Below are positions 24,631 to 33,673 of a stretch of 64,000 nt of DNA, piece after piece; the first letter of the stretch is position 1, and every line of letters starts with the position of its first letter. Below the pieces are notes generated by a model. The model was not told the origin of the DNA. It worked only from the letters and a program-made list of their open reading frames with translations, and ran no database searches. The stretch spans positions 1,975,001 to 2,039,000 of the forward strand of contig NZ_CP140706.1 of assembly GCF_034555375.1 (NCBI RefSeq). The letters run 5' to 3'. This DNA is from Pseudomonas sp. B33.4 (lineage in GTDB: Bacteria > Pseudomonadota > Gammaproteobacteria > Pseudomonadales > Pseudomonadaceae). A program made the translations under genes and the position numbers.

Positions 24631-25617
24631 TTAGCCTTCGACGGCCGGAATATGCCCAAACATTTCCTGAGTAAACGCCACGCGCTCTTCAACCGACTCC
24701 GTCACTCCACGCGCCTTCAGCTCTTCCAGACGCGCCTCGACGGCATGGGTACGCAACGTCAGCCCACAGTCGTTAGCGATCTGAATATTCAGCCCCGGCC
24801 GCGCATTCAACTCAAGAATCAGCGGACCTTTTTCCTGATCCAGCACCATATCAACGCCGATATAGCCCAACCCGCACAGCTCATAACAGCCCGCCGCGAG
24901 TTTCATGAAACCGTCCCAGTAGGGCAGTTGCACGCCGTCCACCGCGTTGGTGGTGTCGGGGTGTTTGGTGATGATGTTGTTCAGCCAGGTGCCGCGCAAA
25001 GTAAGCCCGGTCGCCAGATCGACGCCGACACCGATGGCGCCCTGGTGCAGGTTGGCCTTGCCGCCGGACTGCCGGGTCGGCAAACGCAACATCGCCATCA
25101 CCGGATAGCCCATCAACACGATGATGCGGATATCCGGCACGCCTTCGTAGCTGATGCTTTTGAAGATCTGATCCGGGGTCACGCGGTATTCGATCAGCGC
25201 CCGATCACGGTGACCACCCAGCGAATACAGGCCGGTGAGGATGCTCGAGATGTGATGCTCAAGCTCTTCGTGGGCGAGGATCTTGCCCGATACCGTGCGA
25301 TAGCGGCCCTCGAAGCGGTCGGCAATCACGATGATGCCGTCACCGCCCGCGCCCTGCGCCGGTTTGATCACGAAATCGTTGCGCCCGCCGATGATCTCGT
25401 CGAGCTTGTCGATTTCCTTCTCGGTGGAGATCACGCCATACAGTTCCGGCACATGGATGCCAGCCTCGATGGCGCGCTCCTTGGTGATGATCTTGTCATC
25501 GACGATCGGGTACAGACTGCGCTTGTTGTACTTGAGCACGTAATCGGCGTTACGCCGATTGATGCCCATGATGCCCCGCGCCTCCAGCGCCTTCCAGGTC
25601 TTCCAGAAACCGAACAT
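24631..25617 (-). CDS. RimK-like ATP-grasp alpha-L-glutamate ligase-like protein
   Basis: 328 residues. ATP-grasp features: the nucleotide-binding segment DFVIKPAQGAGGDGIIV near residue 100, the DIRIIVLMGYPVMAML strand pair, and a C-terminal metal site LILELNARPGLNIQIAN. The N-terminus (WKALEARGIMGINRRN) is that of the family annotated as alpha-L-glutamate ligase-like. Such enzymes form peptide/isopeptide bonds with ATP. Its start overlaps the stop of the membrane protein gene by one base (TGATG), so it is coupled to it. The substrate is unknown; context suggests an envelope peptide or protein. Confidence 0.85.
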   Translation of the reverse strand: MFGFWKTWKALEARGIMGINRRNADYVLKYNKRSLYPIVDDKIITKERAIEAGIHVPELYGVISTEKEIDKLDEIIGGRNDFVIKPAQGAGGDGIIVIADRFEGRYRTVSGKILAHEELEHHISSILTGLYSLGGHRDRALIEYRVTPDQIFKSISYEGVPDIRIIVLMGYPVMAMLRLPTRQSGGKANLHQGAIGVGVDLATGLTLRGTWLNNIITKHPDTTNAVDGVQLPYWDGFMKLAAGCYELCGLGYIGVDMVLDQEKGPLILELNARPGLNIQIANDCGLTLRTHAVEARLEELKARGVTESVEERVAFTQEMFGHIPAVEG

Positions 25618-27152
25618 CAGGCGTCAGCCTTCTTCAGGAAAGCCTTGAAGCGCACCAGTTCGGTCAGGCGATAGCCGCGATAGCGACCCATCGCCAGCAT
25701 GAAACCGACCAGAATCAGCAGGATCGCCGGGAAGGTGAACACGAAGTAAACCAGCTCCGGCACGGTCATGATCAGGTGCGCCAGGGACGCGGCGAACAGC
25801 GTGCCGATCGCGACTTTCAGCGCATGGTTGGCGCCGCGTTCTTCCCAGGTGATCGACAGGCGTTCGATAGTCATGGTCAGAATCACCATCGGGAACAGCG
25901 CTACAGACAAGCCACGCTCCAGACCGAGTTTATGGCTGAACAGACTGATCGCCGCGATCAGCACCACGACAAAGGTCAACACCACCGAGAGTCGCGGCAG
26001 CATTTGCAGCTTCAGGTGTTCCAGATACGAACGTAATGACAGGCCCAGCGCCGTGATCACGGTAAACAGCAGAATGCCGAAGCCCAGCTGCGTTTCGCGG
26101 AAGGCGAGGGCGATCAGTACCGGGGTAAACGTGCCGAGGGTCTGCAGGCCGATCAGGTTGCGCAGGATCAGGATCACCAGCACGCCGATCGGGATCATCA
26201 CCATGATCATGAAGGTCTGCTGGGTCTGTAGCGGCAAGCCGTACAGCGAGTATTCGAGGAAGTTGGCGTCGGTGTTTTCGTCGGTCAGCTTGGCCAGACG
26301 AATGGCGTTCATCTCGCTGTTGTTGAGGCTGAAGGTCACATTGGCTTTCTTGCCGCCGTCGACGGTGATCAGGTTTTCATCGCCAGTCCACCACAGCAGG
26401 CGATCGGTTGGCAGACCTTGCTCGCCGGTTTCCGGGTTGAAGTACAGCCAGTCGTTGCCGTTGAAGCTGCGCAGCCACAGTTCAGGCGTTTGCGGCTGAT
26501 CGGCGACGAGGCGGATGGTGTGGACTTTTTCCACCGGGACGTGGGCGATGGACAGCAGCAGTTCGACGATTTTGGCTTTGTGCGCGGTCGATGGATCGCC
26601 GGCCAGCAGCAGTTTCACGTTGTCATCGTTGAGGTTGTTGACGCGTTTGATCGCCTCGCCAATAAAGGTTTCGACGTCGGCCGAGTGCTGGCGGATCGGT
26701 GCAAGCAGGGCTTCGGCGGCGATTTTCTCAGGGCCTTCGATGGCCATGCTGTCGCGGAAGGTCGGGCCTTTGACTTTGGATTTTTCAGCGGTGTAACGCT
26801 TGGTCAGCACCAGGCGGTAATAAAGAGTCTGATTGCCCTTCGCCCGGCGCGCTGACCAGGTGACTTTGCGGTTGCCGTCGACGCGGTTCACGGCGACGCC
26901 GTAGTTGTTGGAGATAAAGCTTTCGTTGAGGCTGACGTAATCGCGGCTCAACGGTGGCACGAACATCTGGATCTTCACCGGATCCTTGGTGCTGGCGACG
27001 AACTCGACCTTGGCGTCGATGTTCCACAAGTCGTCGGTTGCATCTTCGGTCACCGGGATGCCGAGCACGAAAATCTGATAGGCCGTAACCGAAACGCCCA
27101 GGAGCACCAGAATGGTGATCAGGATTTTCAGGTGGAAGGTTAGAGAACGCAT
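25617..27152 (-). CDS. inactive-transglutaminase membrane protein with seven-helix C-terminal region
   Basis: 511 residues. One N-terminal helix (LKILITILVLLGVSVTAYQIF) is followed by a ~340-residue periplasmic part including a transglutaminase-like fold (DPSTAHKAKIVELLLSIAHV, then EKVHTIRLVADQP), in which the usual catalytic Cys of GxCxx is not seen. About seven hydrophobic helices close the protein (MIMVMIPIGVLVILILRNLIG onward). This matches the family named inactive transglutaminase. It is the middle gene of a three-gene operon, 5 bp from the protease gene and overlapping the ligase gene. I infer it presents a peptide or protein substrate across the inner membrane. Confidence 0.82.
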   Translation of the reverse strand: MRSLTFHLKILITILVLLGVSVTAYQIFVLGIPVTEDATDDLWNIDAKVEFVASTKDPVKIQMFVPPLSRDYVSLNESFISNNYGVAVNRVDGNRKVTWSARRAKGNQTLYYRLVLTKRYTAEKSKVKGPTFRDSMAIEGPEKIAAEALLAPIRQHSADVETFIGEAIKRVNNLNDDNVKLLLAGDPSTAHKAKIVELLLSIAHVPVEKVHTIRLVADQPQTPELWLRSFNGNDWLYFNPETGEQGLPTDRLLWWTGDENLITVDGGKKANVTFSLNNSEMNAIRLAKLTDENTDANFLEYSLYGLPLQTQQTFMIMVMIPIGVLVILILRNLIGLQTLGTFTPVLIALAFRETQLGFGILLFTVITALGLSLRSYLEHLKLQMLPRLSVVLTFVVVLIAAISLFSHKLGLERGLSVALFPMVILTMTIERLSITWEERGANHALKVAIGTLFAASLAHLIMTVPELVYFVFTFPAILLILVGFMLAMGRYRGYRLTELVRFKAFLKKADA

Positions 27153-27157
27153 GGAAA

Positions 27158-27694
27158 TTACTCGGCGGTATGAGCGGCGATGGTGCAGGCGGGTTTGCCG
27201 GCAGCGTATTTAAGGCTTGGATCGACCAGCGCATCGAAGCGTTTCAGCGCTTCGGAGCCAATCAAAAGCGGATATTGGAACGCACTTCGGTCGGTCAGGT
27301 TCACTTCGATGCTGCGCATTGCCGATCCCATGCAGATATCCAGCTCGATCACCGGACGGGCGGTGTACTTCTTGCCTTCTTCCGGGTCGTAGTCGCCGGC
27401 ACGGCGCTTGATTTTGCTGACCCGGGCCAGCGGCCGTTCGATCGGGTGCGAATGCGCGGCGTCGATCGCCAGGTAGAAACGTACCCAGGACTCACCGTTG
27501 CGTTTAAAGCGTTTGATGTCGCGGGCACTCAGCGAGGCGGTTTTCGCGCCGGTATCGAGTTTGGCCGCGACTTCGAGATTGATGCCGTCAAGCGAAGCGT
27601 ATTCGTTGAGGCCGTACACGGTTTTTTCCCCCGCTGCGGCGAGGCCGGGCAGGCAAAACAGGGCAAAGAATGTGGGAAAAGGCTTGAGTCTCAT
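27158..27694 (-). CDS. exported retropepsin-like (RimB/ATP-dependent zinc protease family) aspartic protease
   Basis: 178 residues from ATG 27694 with a signal peptide (MRLKPFPTFFALFCLPGLAAA). The mature part carries the aspartic-protease triad AAKLDTGAKTASL (Asp47) and the second-lobe-like strand YPLLIGSEALKRFDALVDP. This is the PF05618-type family, historically called ATP-dependent zinc protease, now seen as retropepsin-like. It is the first gene of the operon with the inactive transglutaminase and ATP-grasp ligase. A homologue, RimB, works with the RimK ligase on ribosomal S6 tails; here the signal peptide places the protease in the periplasm instead. Confidence 0.82.
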   Translation of the reverse strand: MRLKPFPTFFALFCLPGLAAAGEKTVYGLNEYASLDGINLEVAAKLDTGAKTASLSARDIKRFKRNGESWVRFYLAIDAAHSHPIERPLARVSKIKRRAGDYDPEEGKKYTARPVIELDICMGSAMRSIEVNLTDRSAFQYPLLIGSEALKRFDALVDPSLKYAAGKPACTIAAHTAE

Positions 27695-27872
27695 AAATCC
27701 TGGTGCGCAGCGTTCCGTTTTCGGTTCAGGTCCTTGGCAAAACTTGCGCAAGGCCCTTCGTGTGCCTATCAGCTTTTTATGACAAGCCGTACAAATGGCC
27801 AGCAAATGCGGGCGGCATTCTAGCACGGTGGTTTTATGGCGCCAGCGCTGGGGGCGGTCTATAGAAGATCAG

Positions 27873-27937
27873 AAGATCGCAGCCTGCGGCAGCTCCTACA
27901 CTGATCCCTGTAGGAGCTGCCGAAGGCTGCGATCTTT
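27873..27937. repeat. compact REP pair (GTAGGAGCTGCCG class)
   Basis: AGATCGCAGCCTGCGGCAGC... and its near-exact inverse are separated by only 8 bp (CTGATCCC). It sits between the divergent protease operon and prp operon. Confidence 0.8.
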
Positions 27938-27952
27938 TAAGGTTATTAGACG

Positions 27953-27964
27953 ATTGTCGACAAT
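27953..27964. promoter_or_regulatory. GntR/FCD operator upstream of prp operon
   Basis: ATTGTCGACAAT, a perfect 12-bp palindrome 75 bp before the gntR start, in the position of the promoter region. Confidence 0.6.
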
Positions 27965-28027
27965 ACCTATTTATCCTTTGACTGATGCGGGCGAATTGGC
28001 TAGTTTTTGCCGCATTGGATTTAAAGG

Positions 28028-28037
28028 TGTCGACAAT
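28028..28037. promoter_or_regulatory. second GntR/FCD operator overlapping the gntR ribosome-binding region
   Basis: TGTCGACAAT, sharing 10 of 12 bases with the palindrome at 27953. It ends one base before the ATG, which suggests autoregulation by the GntR product. Confidence 0.5.
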
Positions 28038-28038
28038 C

Positions 28039-28764
28039 ATGCTGGATCAACTCGATCCCCCGGTCATCAACGGCGACGATTCCGAGACACTCTCGGAAAA
28101 CGTCTTCCGGCGCATACAGGCGGCTATCGTCAAAGGCGAGATCGCCCCGGGCAGCAAAATCTCCGAGCCGGAGCTGGCGCGCACCTACGGCATCAGCCGT
28201 GGGCCATTGCGTGAGGCGATTCATCGCCTGGAAGGCCAGCGCTTGCTGGTGCGCGTGCCGCACGTCGGCGCGCGGGTGGTCTCGCTCAGCCATGCCGAAT
28301 TGCTCGAGCTCTACGAAATCCGCGAATCCCTCGAAGGCATGGCCTGCCGTCTTGCAGCCGAACGCATGAGCGTCGAAGAAATCGACGAACTGCGCCGGGT
28401 GCTGGAAACCCACGAGCGCGACGCCGCGTTTCAGGCCGGCGTCGGCTACTACCAGCAGGAAGGCGATTTCGACTTCCACTACCGGATCATCCAGGGCAGC
28501 GGCAACCGCACGCTGACGCAGATGCTCTGCGGCGAGCTCTATCAACTGGTGCGCATGTACCGCATCCAGTTCTCGACCACGCCGAACCGTCCGCGTCAGG
28601 CGTTTGCCGAACACCACCGGATTCTCGATGCCATCGCCGACCGTGACGGCGAGCTCGCGGAATTGTTGATGCGCCGTCACATCGGCGCCTCGAAACGCAA
28701 CATCGCCCGTCATTACCAGGACGGCGCCCACAATAAGACAGCCACTGAACGAGGTGAGTCATGA
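28039..28764 (+). CDS. GntR-family (FCD) regulator of the propionate operon
   Basis: 241 residues. Winged-helix N-terminus ([20 protein letters not shown], then [20 protein letters not shown]) and an FCD ligand domain with the conserved acidic/His metal residues ([24 protein letters not shown]). ATG 28039 fits the family length. Its stop overlaps prpB by 4 nt, so it is the first gene of the operon. In Pseudomonas this gene replaces the sigma54 activator PrpR of enterobacteria and is thought to repress until methylcitrate accumulates. Two candidate binding sites lie at 27953 and 28028. Confidence 0.9.
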   Translation: MLDQLDPPVINGDDSETLSENVFRRIQAAIVKGEIAPGSKISEPELARTYGISRGPLREAIHRLEGQRLLVRVPHVGARVVSLSHAELLELYEIRESLEGMACRLAAERMSVEEIDELRRVLETHERDAAFQAGVGYYQQEGDFDFHYRIIQGSGNRTLTQMLCGELYQLVRMYRIQFSTTPNRPRQAFAEHHRILDAIADRDGELAELLMRRHIGASKRNIARHYQDGAHNKTATERGES

Positions 28765-29651
28765 GTTCCAAGCACAGCACTCCAGGCCAGCGTTTCCGCG
28801 ATGCGGTCGCCAGCGAGCACCCATTGCAAGTGGTCGGCGCGATCAACGCCAACCACGCGCTGCTGGCCAAGCGCGCCGGTTTCAAGGCGATCTACCTGTC
28901 CGGTGGCGGGGTGGCCGCAGGCTCGCTCGGCGTGCCGGACCTGGGCATCACCGGTCTGGATGACGTGCTGACCGACGTACGCCGCATCACTGACGTTTGC
29001 GATCTGCCGTTGCTGGTCGACGTCGACACCGGTTTCGGCTCGTCGGCGTTCAATGTGGCGCGCACCGTCAAGTCGATGATCAAGTTCGGCGCGGCGGCGA
29101 TTCACATCGAGGATCAGGTCGGCGCCAAACGCTGCGGCCACCGTCCTAATAAAGAGATCGTCAGTCAGCAGGAAATGGTCGACCGCATCAAAGCTGCCGT
29201 CGATGCCCGCACCGATGACAGCTTCGTGATCATGGCGCGTACCGATGCGCTGGCGGTGGAAGGTCTGGAATCGGCACTCGATCGCGCAGCGGCGTGTATC
29301 GAGGCTGGCGCCGACATGATCTTCCCGGAAGCCATCACTGAACTGGAGATGTACAAGCTGTTCGCCAACCGTGTGAAAGCGCCGATCCTGGCCAACATCA
29401 CCGAGTTCGGCGCGACGCCGCTGTACACCACCGAGCAATTGGCCGGCGCTGACGTGTCGCTGGTGCTCTATCCACTGTCGGCGTTCCGCGCGATGAACAA
29501 GGCGGCGGAAAACGTCTACACCGCGATCCGCCGCGACGGCACGCAACAGAATGTCATCGACACCATGCAGACTCGCATGGAGCTTTACGATCGCATCGAT
29601 TACCACACCTTCGAGCAGAAGCTCGATGCGTTGTTTGCGGCGAAGAAGTAA
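28761..29651 (+). CDS. prpB: 2-methylisocitrate lyase
   Basis: 296 residues of the isocitrate lyase/PEP mutase superfamily. [16 protein letters not shown] near 45-60, the Mg-binding VDVDTGFG, and the PrpB-specific active-site loop KRCGHRPN with Cys125 (isocitrate lyases read KKCGH-x-G). It splits 2-methylisocitrate to pyruvate and succinate, the last step of the methylcitrate cycle. ATG overlaps the gntR stop (ATGA). Confidence 0.96.
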   Translation: MSSKHSTPGQRFRDAVASEHPLQVVGAINANHALLAKRAGFKAIYLSGGGVAAGSLGVPDLGITGLDDVLTDVRRITDVCDLPLLVDVDTGFGSSAFNVARTVKSMIKFGAAAIHIEDQVGAKRCGHRPNKEIVSQQEMVDRIKAAVDARTDDSFVIMARTDALAVEGLESALDRAAACIEAGADMIFPEAITELEMYKLFANRVKAPILANITEFGATPLYTTEQLAGADVSLVLYPLSAFRAMNKAAENVYTAIRRDGTQQNVIDTMQTRMELYDRIDYHTFEQKLDALFAAKK

Positions 29652-29694
29652 GCCGCAGCCACACTCCCTAATAAATTCAAGATTGGAGAAAACA

Positions 29695-30822
29695 ATGGCC
29701 GAAGCAAAAGTACTCAGTGGCGCCGGGCTCCGTGGCCAGGTCGCCGGGCAAACCGCATTGTCCACCGTGGGCCAGGCCGGTGCCGGGCTGACCTATCGCG
29801 GCTACGACGTGCGCGAACTGGCAGCCGATGCGCAATTTGAAGAAGTCGCGTACCTGCTGCTCTACGGCGAACTGCCGACGAAGGCGCAACTCGACGAATA
29901 CCAAGGCAAACTGAGCAAGCTGCGCGACCTGCCGCAAGCGCTGAAAGAAGTGCTCGAACGCATCCCCGCCGACGCCCACCCGATGGACGTGATGCGCACC
30001 GGTTGCTCGTTCCTCGGCAACATTGAGCCGGAGAAAGATTTCTCCGAACAGCGCGACAAGACTGACCGCCTGCTCGCCGCGTTCCCGGCGATCATGTGTT
30101 ACTGGTATCGCTTCAGCCACGATGGCAAACGCATCAATTGCGTGAGCGACGAGCCGACCCTCGGCGGCCACTTCCTGCACTTGCTGCACGACAAGAAGCC
30201 AAGCGAGCTGCACGTCAAAGTGATGAACGTCTCGCTGATCCTTTACGCCGAGCACGAATTCAATGCCTCGACCTTCACTGCGCGCGTTTGCGCTTCGACC
30301 CTGTCCGATCTGTATTCCTGCGTCACCGCAGCCATCGGTTCGCTGCGTGGCCCGCTGCACGGCGGCGCCAATGAAGCAGCGATGGAAATGATCGAGCGCT
30401 TCTCGTCGCCGGAAGAGGCGATCAAAGGCACCCTCGGCATGCTTGAGCGCAAGGACAAGATCATGGGCTTCGGCCACGCGATCTATAAGGACAGCGATCC
30501 GCGCAACGAGGTGATCAAGGGCTGGTCGAAAAAGCTCGCGGACGAAGTCGGTGACAAGGTGTTGTTTCCGGTCTCGGAAGCCATCGACAAGACCATGTGG
30601 GAGCAGAAAAAGTTGTTCCCCAACGCCGATTTCTACCATGCCTCGGCGTACCACTTCATGGGCATCCCGACCAAGCTGTTCACGCCGATCTTCGTCTGCT
30701 CGCGCCTGACCGGCTGGGCTGCGCACGTGTTCGAACAGCGCGCCAACAACCGCATCATCCGTCCGAGCGCCGAGTACATCGGCGTTGAACAGCGCAAGTT
30801 CGTGCCAATCGAACGTCGCTGA
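29695..30822 (+). CDS. prpC: 2-methylcitrate synthase
   Basis: 375 residues from ATG 29695 (GGAG 9 nt upstream), starting MAEAKVLSGAGLRGQVAG. Citrate-synthase family catalytic regions are present: LHGGANEAAMEM (His), GFGHAIYKDSDPR (His) and a C-terminal ERRANNRIIRPSA-like stretch (EQRANNRIIRPSAEYIG). The short, dimeric length is that of methylcitrate synthases rather than the long hexameric GltA. It condenses propionyl-CoA with oxaloacetate. 43 bp separate it from prpB; a REPIN lies between it and acnD. Confidence 0.95.
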   Translation: MAEAKVLSGAGLRGQVAGQTALSTVGQAGAGLTYRGYDVRELAADAQFEEVAYLLLYGELPTKAQLDEYQGKLSKLRDLPQALKEVLERIPADAHPMDVMRTGCSFLGNIEPEKDFSEQRDKTDRLLAAFPAIMCYWYRFSHDGKRINCVSDEPTLGGHFLHLLHDKKPSELHVKVMNVSLILYAEHEFNASTFTARVCASTLSDLYSCVTAAIGSLRGPLHGGANEAAMEMIERFSSPEEAIKGTLGMLERKDKIMGFGHAIYKDSDPRNEVIKGWSKKLADEVGDKVLFPVSEAIDKTMWEQKKLFPNADFYHASAYHFMGIPTKLFTPIFVCSRLTGWAAHVFEQRANNRIIRPSAEYIGVEQRKFVPIERR

Positions 30823-30860
30823 AATGGTGAGCTGACCCGATCCTTGAAACCACCGCAAAT

Positions 30861-30957
30861 CCCTGTAGGAGTGAGCCTGCTCGCGATGACGGACTGACAT
30901 TCACCATCGATGTCGACTGATCTACCGCTATCGCGAGCAGGCTCACTCCTACAAGGG
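30861..30957. repeat. REPIN inside the prp operon (GTAGGAGTGAGCCTGCTCGCG class)
   Basis: CCCTGTAGGAGTGAGCCTGC at 30861 with its inverse ending 30957. Located in the 202-bp prpC-acnD gap, where it could tune the relative mRNA stability of the two halves. Confidence 0.85.
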
Positions 30958-31024
30958 ACGGTGTGAATCTTGAGTCTGGCGTCTGCCCACCCTTTGAAAC
31001 CATCGTGACCCGAGTCCTGACCCG

Positions 31025-33619
31025 ATGAACACAGAATTCCGCAAAACCCTGCCCGGCAGCCCTCTGGATTATTTCGACGCCCGCGCGGCAGTCGAAGCGA
31101 TTCAGCCCGGCAGTTACGACACTCTGCCGTACACCTCCCGCGTGCTGGCGGAAAACCTCGTGCGTCGCTGCGACCCGGCCACGCTCACCGACTCCCTCAA
31201 GCAATTGATCGAGCGCAAACGCGACCTCGACTTCCCGTGGTTCCCGGCCCGTGTGGTCTGCCACGACATCCTCGGCCAGACCGCGCTGGTCGACCTCGCC
31301 GGCCTGCGCGACGCCATCGCTTTGCAGGGCGGTGACCCGGCGCAAGTCAACCCGGTGGTGCCGACGCAACTGATCGTCGACCACTCGCTGGCGGTGGAGG
31401 CGGGTGGTTTCGACAAGCAAGCATTCGAGAAAAACCGCGCCATCGAAGACCGGCGCAACGAAGACCGTTTCCACTTCATCAACTGGACCAAAAAGGCCTT
31501 CAAGAACGTTGATGTGATACCGCCGGGCAACGGCATCATGCACCAGATCAACCTGGAGAAAATGTCTCCGGTGATCCAAGTGCGTGAAGGCGTAGCGTTC
31601 CCGGACACCTGCGTTGGTACCGACAGCCACACACCGCATGTCGATGCGCTGGGCGTGATCGCCATCGGCGTTGGCGGCCTCGAAGCCGAGAGCGTAATGC
31701 TTGGTCGCGCGTCGTGGATGCGTCTGCCGGAGAGCGTCGGTGTTGAACTGACCGGCAAGCTGCAACCGGGTATCACCGCCACCGACATGGTGCTGGCGCT
31801 GACCGAATACCTGCGCAAACAAAAGGTCGTTGGCGCATGGCTGGAGTTCTTCGGCGAAGGCGCCGCTGCGCTGACCCTCGGCGACCGCGCGACCATCTCC
31901 AACATGGCCCCGGAATACGGCGCCACCGCAGCGATGTTCTACATCGACCAACAAACCATCGACTACCTGAAACTCACCGGTCGTGAAGACCAGCAAGTGC
32001 AGTTGGTCGAGCAATACGCCAAGCTCACCGGCCTCTGGGCTGACAGCTTGAAAGGCGCGCAATACGAGCGCGGCCTGACCTTCGATCTGTCCTCGGTGGT
32101 GCGCAACATGGCCGGCCCGAGCAACCCGCACGCCCGCGTTGCGGTGGCGGATCTGGCGGCCAAAGGCATCTCCGGTCAGTGGGAAGACGTGCCGGGGCAA
32201 ATGCCCGACGGTGCAGTGATCATCGCCGCCATCACCAGTTGCACCAACACCAGCAACCCGCGCAATGTCATCGCTGCCGGCCTGCTCGCGCGCAACGCCA
32301 ACAAACTCGGTCTGACCCGCAAGCCGTGGGTGAAATCTTCGCTGGCGCCGGGTTCGAAAACCGTGGCGCTGTACCTCGATGAAGCGGGGCTGACCACAGA
32401 GCTGGAACAGCTTGGTTTCGGCGTCGTCGCCTTCGCCTGCACGACCTGCAACGGCATGTCCGGCGCGCTCGATCCGCTGATCCAGCAAGAGATCATCGAC
32501 CGCGACCTGTATGCCACCGCCGTGCTTTCGGGCAACCGCAACTTCGACGGCCGCATTCACCCGTATGCCAAGCAAGCGTTCCTCGCTTCGCCGCCGCTGG
32601 TGGTCGCCTACGCCATCGCCGGGACTATCCGTTTCGACATCGAAAAAGATGTGTTGGGCGTGGTCGACGGCAAGGAAATTCGCCTCAAAGACATCTGGCC
32701 GAGCGATGAAGAAATCGACGCCGTGGTGAAGTCTTCGGTCAAGCCTGAGCAGTTCCGTCAGGTCTATATTCCGATGTTCGCCGTCCACGAAGACACCGGC
32801 CCGAAAGTCACGCCGTTGTACGACTGGCGCGAGATGAGCACCTACATTCGCCGTCCGCCGTATTGGGAAGGTGCACTGGCCGGCGCCCGTCCGCTCAAAG
32901 GCATGCGCCCGCTGGCCGTGCTGCCGGACAACATCACCACCGATCACCTGTCGCCATCCAACGCGATCATGCTCGACAGCGCCGCTGGCGAATACCTGGC
33001 GAAAATGGGCCTGCCGGAAGAGGACTTCAACTCTTACGCCACCCACCGTGGCGACCACTTGACCGCACAACGCGCGACGTTCGCCAACCCGAAACTGTTC
33101 AACGAAATGGTCGTGGAAAACGGCAAGGTCAAACAGGGTTCGCTGGCGCGTGTCGAGCCGGAAGGCAAAGTGATGCGCATGTGGGAAGCCATCGAAACCT
33201 ACATGGAACGCAAGCAGCCGCTGATCATCATCGCCGGCGCCGATTACGGTCAGGGCTCGTCCCGCGACTGGGCGGCGAAAGGTGTGCGTCTGGCCGGTGT
33301 CGAAGCGATTGCCGCTGAAGGTTTCGAACGCATTCACCGCACCAACCTGGTGGGCATGGGCGTGTTGCCGCTGGAGTTCAAGGCGGGCACCGACCGTCAC
33401 ACCCTGGCCATCGACGGCAGCGAAACCTACGACGTGATCGGCGAGCGCAAACCGCGCGCGGACCTGACGCTGGTGATCCATCGCAAGAACGGCGAGCGCG
33501 TTGAGGTGCCGGTGACTTGCCGTCTCGATACCGCTGAAGAAGTGTCGATCTACGAGGCCGGCGGCGTGTTGCAGCGCTTCGCGCAGGACTTCCTTGAAGA
33601 GTCGGCGGTTGCCGTTTAA
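31025..33619 (+). CDS. acnD: Fe/S-dependent 2-methylcitrate dehydratase (AcnD)
   Basis: 864 residues of the aconitase family. Cluster ligands: GTDSHTPHVDALG region, ITSCTNTSNP and FACTTCNGMSGALDP (three Cys of the [4Fe-4S] cluster). The swivel domain includes GADYGQGSSRDWAAKG. Its length and its neighbour prpF mark it as AcnD, which dehydrates 2-methylcitrate to a 2-methylaconitate isomer that PrpF then isomerises. ATG 31025 starts MNTEFRKTLPGSPLDYFD, the typical AcnD N-terminus. Confidence 0.95.
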   Translation: MNTEFRKTLPGSPLDYFDARAAVEAIQPGSYDTLPYTSRVLAENLVRRCDPATLTDSLKQLIERKRDLDFPWFPARVVCHDILGQTALVDLAGLRDAIALQGGDPAQVNPVVPTQLIVDHSLAVEAGGFDKQAFEKNRAIEDRRNEDRFHFINWTKKAFKNVDVIPPGNGIMHQINLEKMSPVIQVREGVAFPDTCVGTDSHTPHVDALGVIAIGVGGLEAESVMLGRASWMRLPESVGVELTGKLQPGITATDMVLALTEYLRKQKVVGAWLEFFGEGAAALTLGDRATISNMAPEYGATAAMFYIDQQTIDYLKLTGREDQQVQLVEQYAKLTGLWADSLKGAQYERGLTFDLSSVVRNMAGPSNPHARVAVADLAAKGISGQWEDVPGQMPDGAVIIAAITSCTNTSNPRNVIAAGLLARNANKLGLTRKPWVKSSLAPGSKTVALYLDEAGLTTELEQLGFGVVAFACTTCNGMSGALDPLIQQEIIDRDLYATAVLSGNRNFDGRIHPYAKQAFLASPPLVVAYAIAGTIRFDIEKDVLGVVDGKEIRLKDIWPSDEEIDAVVKSSVKPEQFRQVYIPMFAVHEDTGPKVTPLYDWREMSTYIRRPPYWEGALAGARPLKGMRPLAVLPDNITTDHLSPSNAIMLDSAAGEYLAKMGLPEEDFNSYATHRGDHLTAQRATFANPKLFNEMVVENGKVKQGSLARVEPEGKVMRMWEAIETYMERKQPLIIIAGADYGQGSSRDWAAKGVRLAGVEAIAAEGFERIHRTNLVGMGVLPLEFKAGTDRHTLAIDGSETYDVIGERKPRADLTLVIHRKNGERVEVPVTCRLDTAEEVSIYEAGGVLQRFAQDFLEESAVAV

Positions 33620-33673
33620 ATCAACTGATGTGGGCAGGGGATTTTAAGTCCCGCGCCCTCGGTAAGGAGCATC

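Noticed and set aside
30755..33481. A 908-codon open frame on the minus strand opposite acnD
   Set aside because: acnD has full aconitase motifs on the plus strand. The antisense frame is open because of GC-rich third positions; its translation is His/Arg/Val-rich with no domain.
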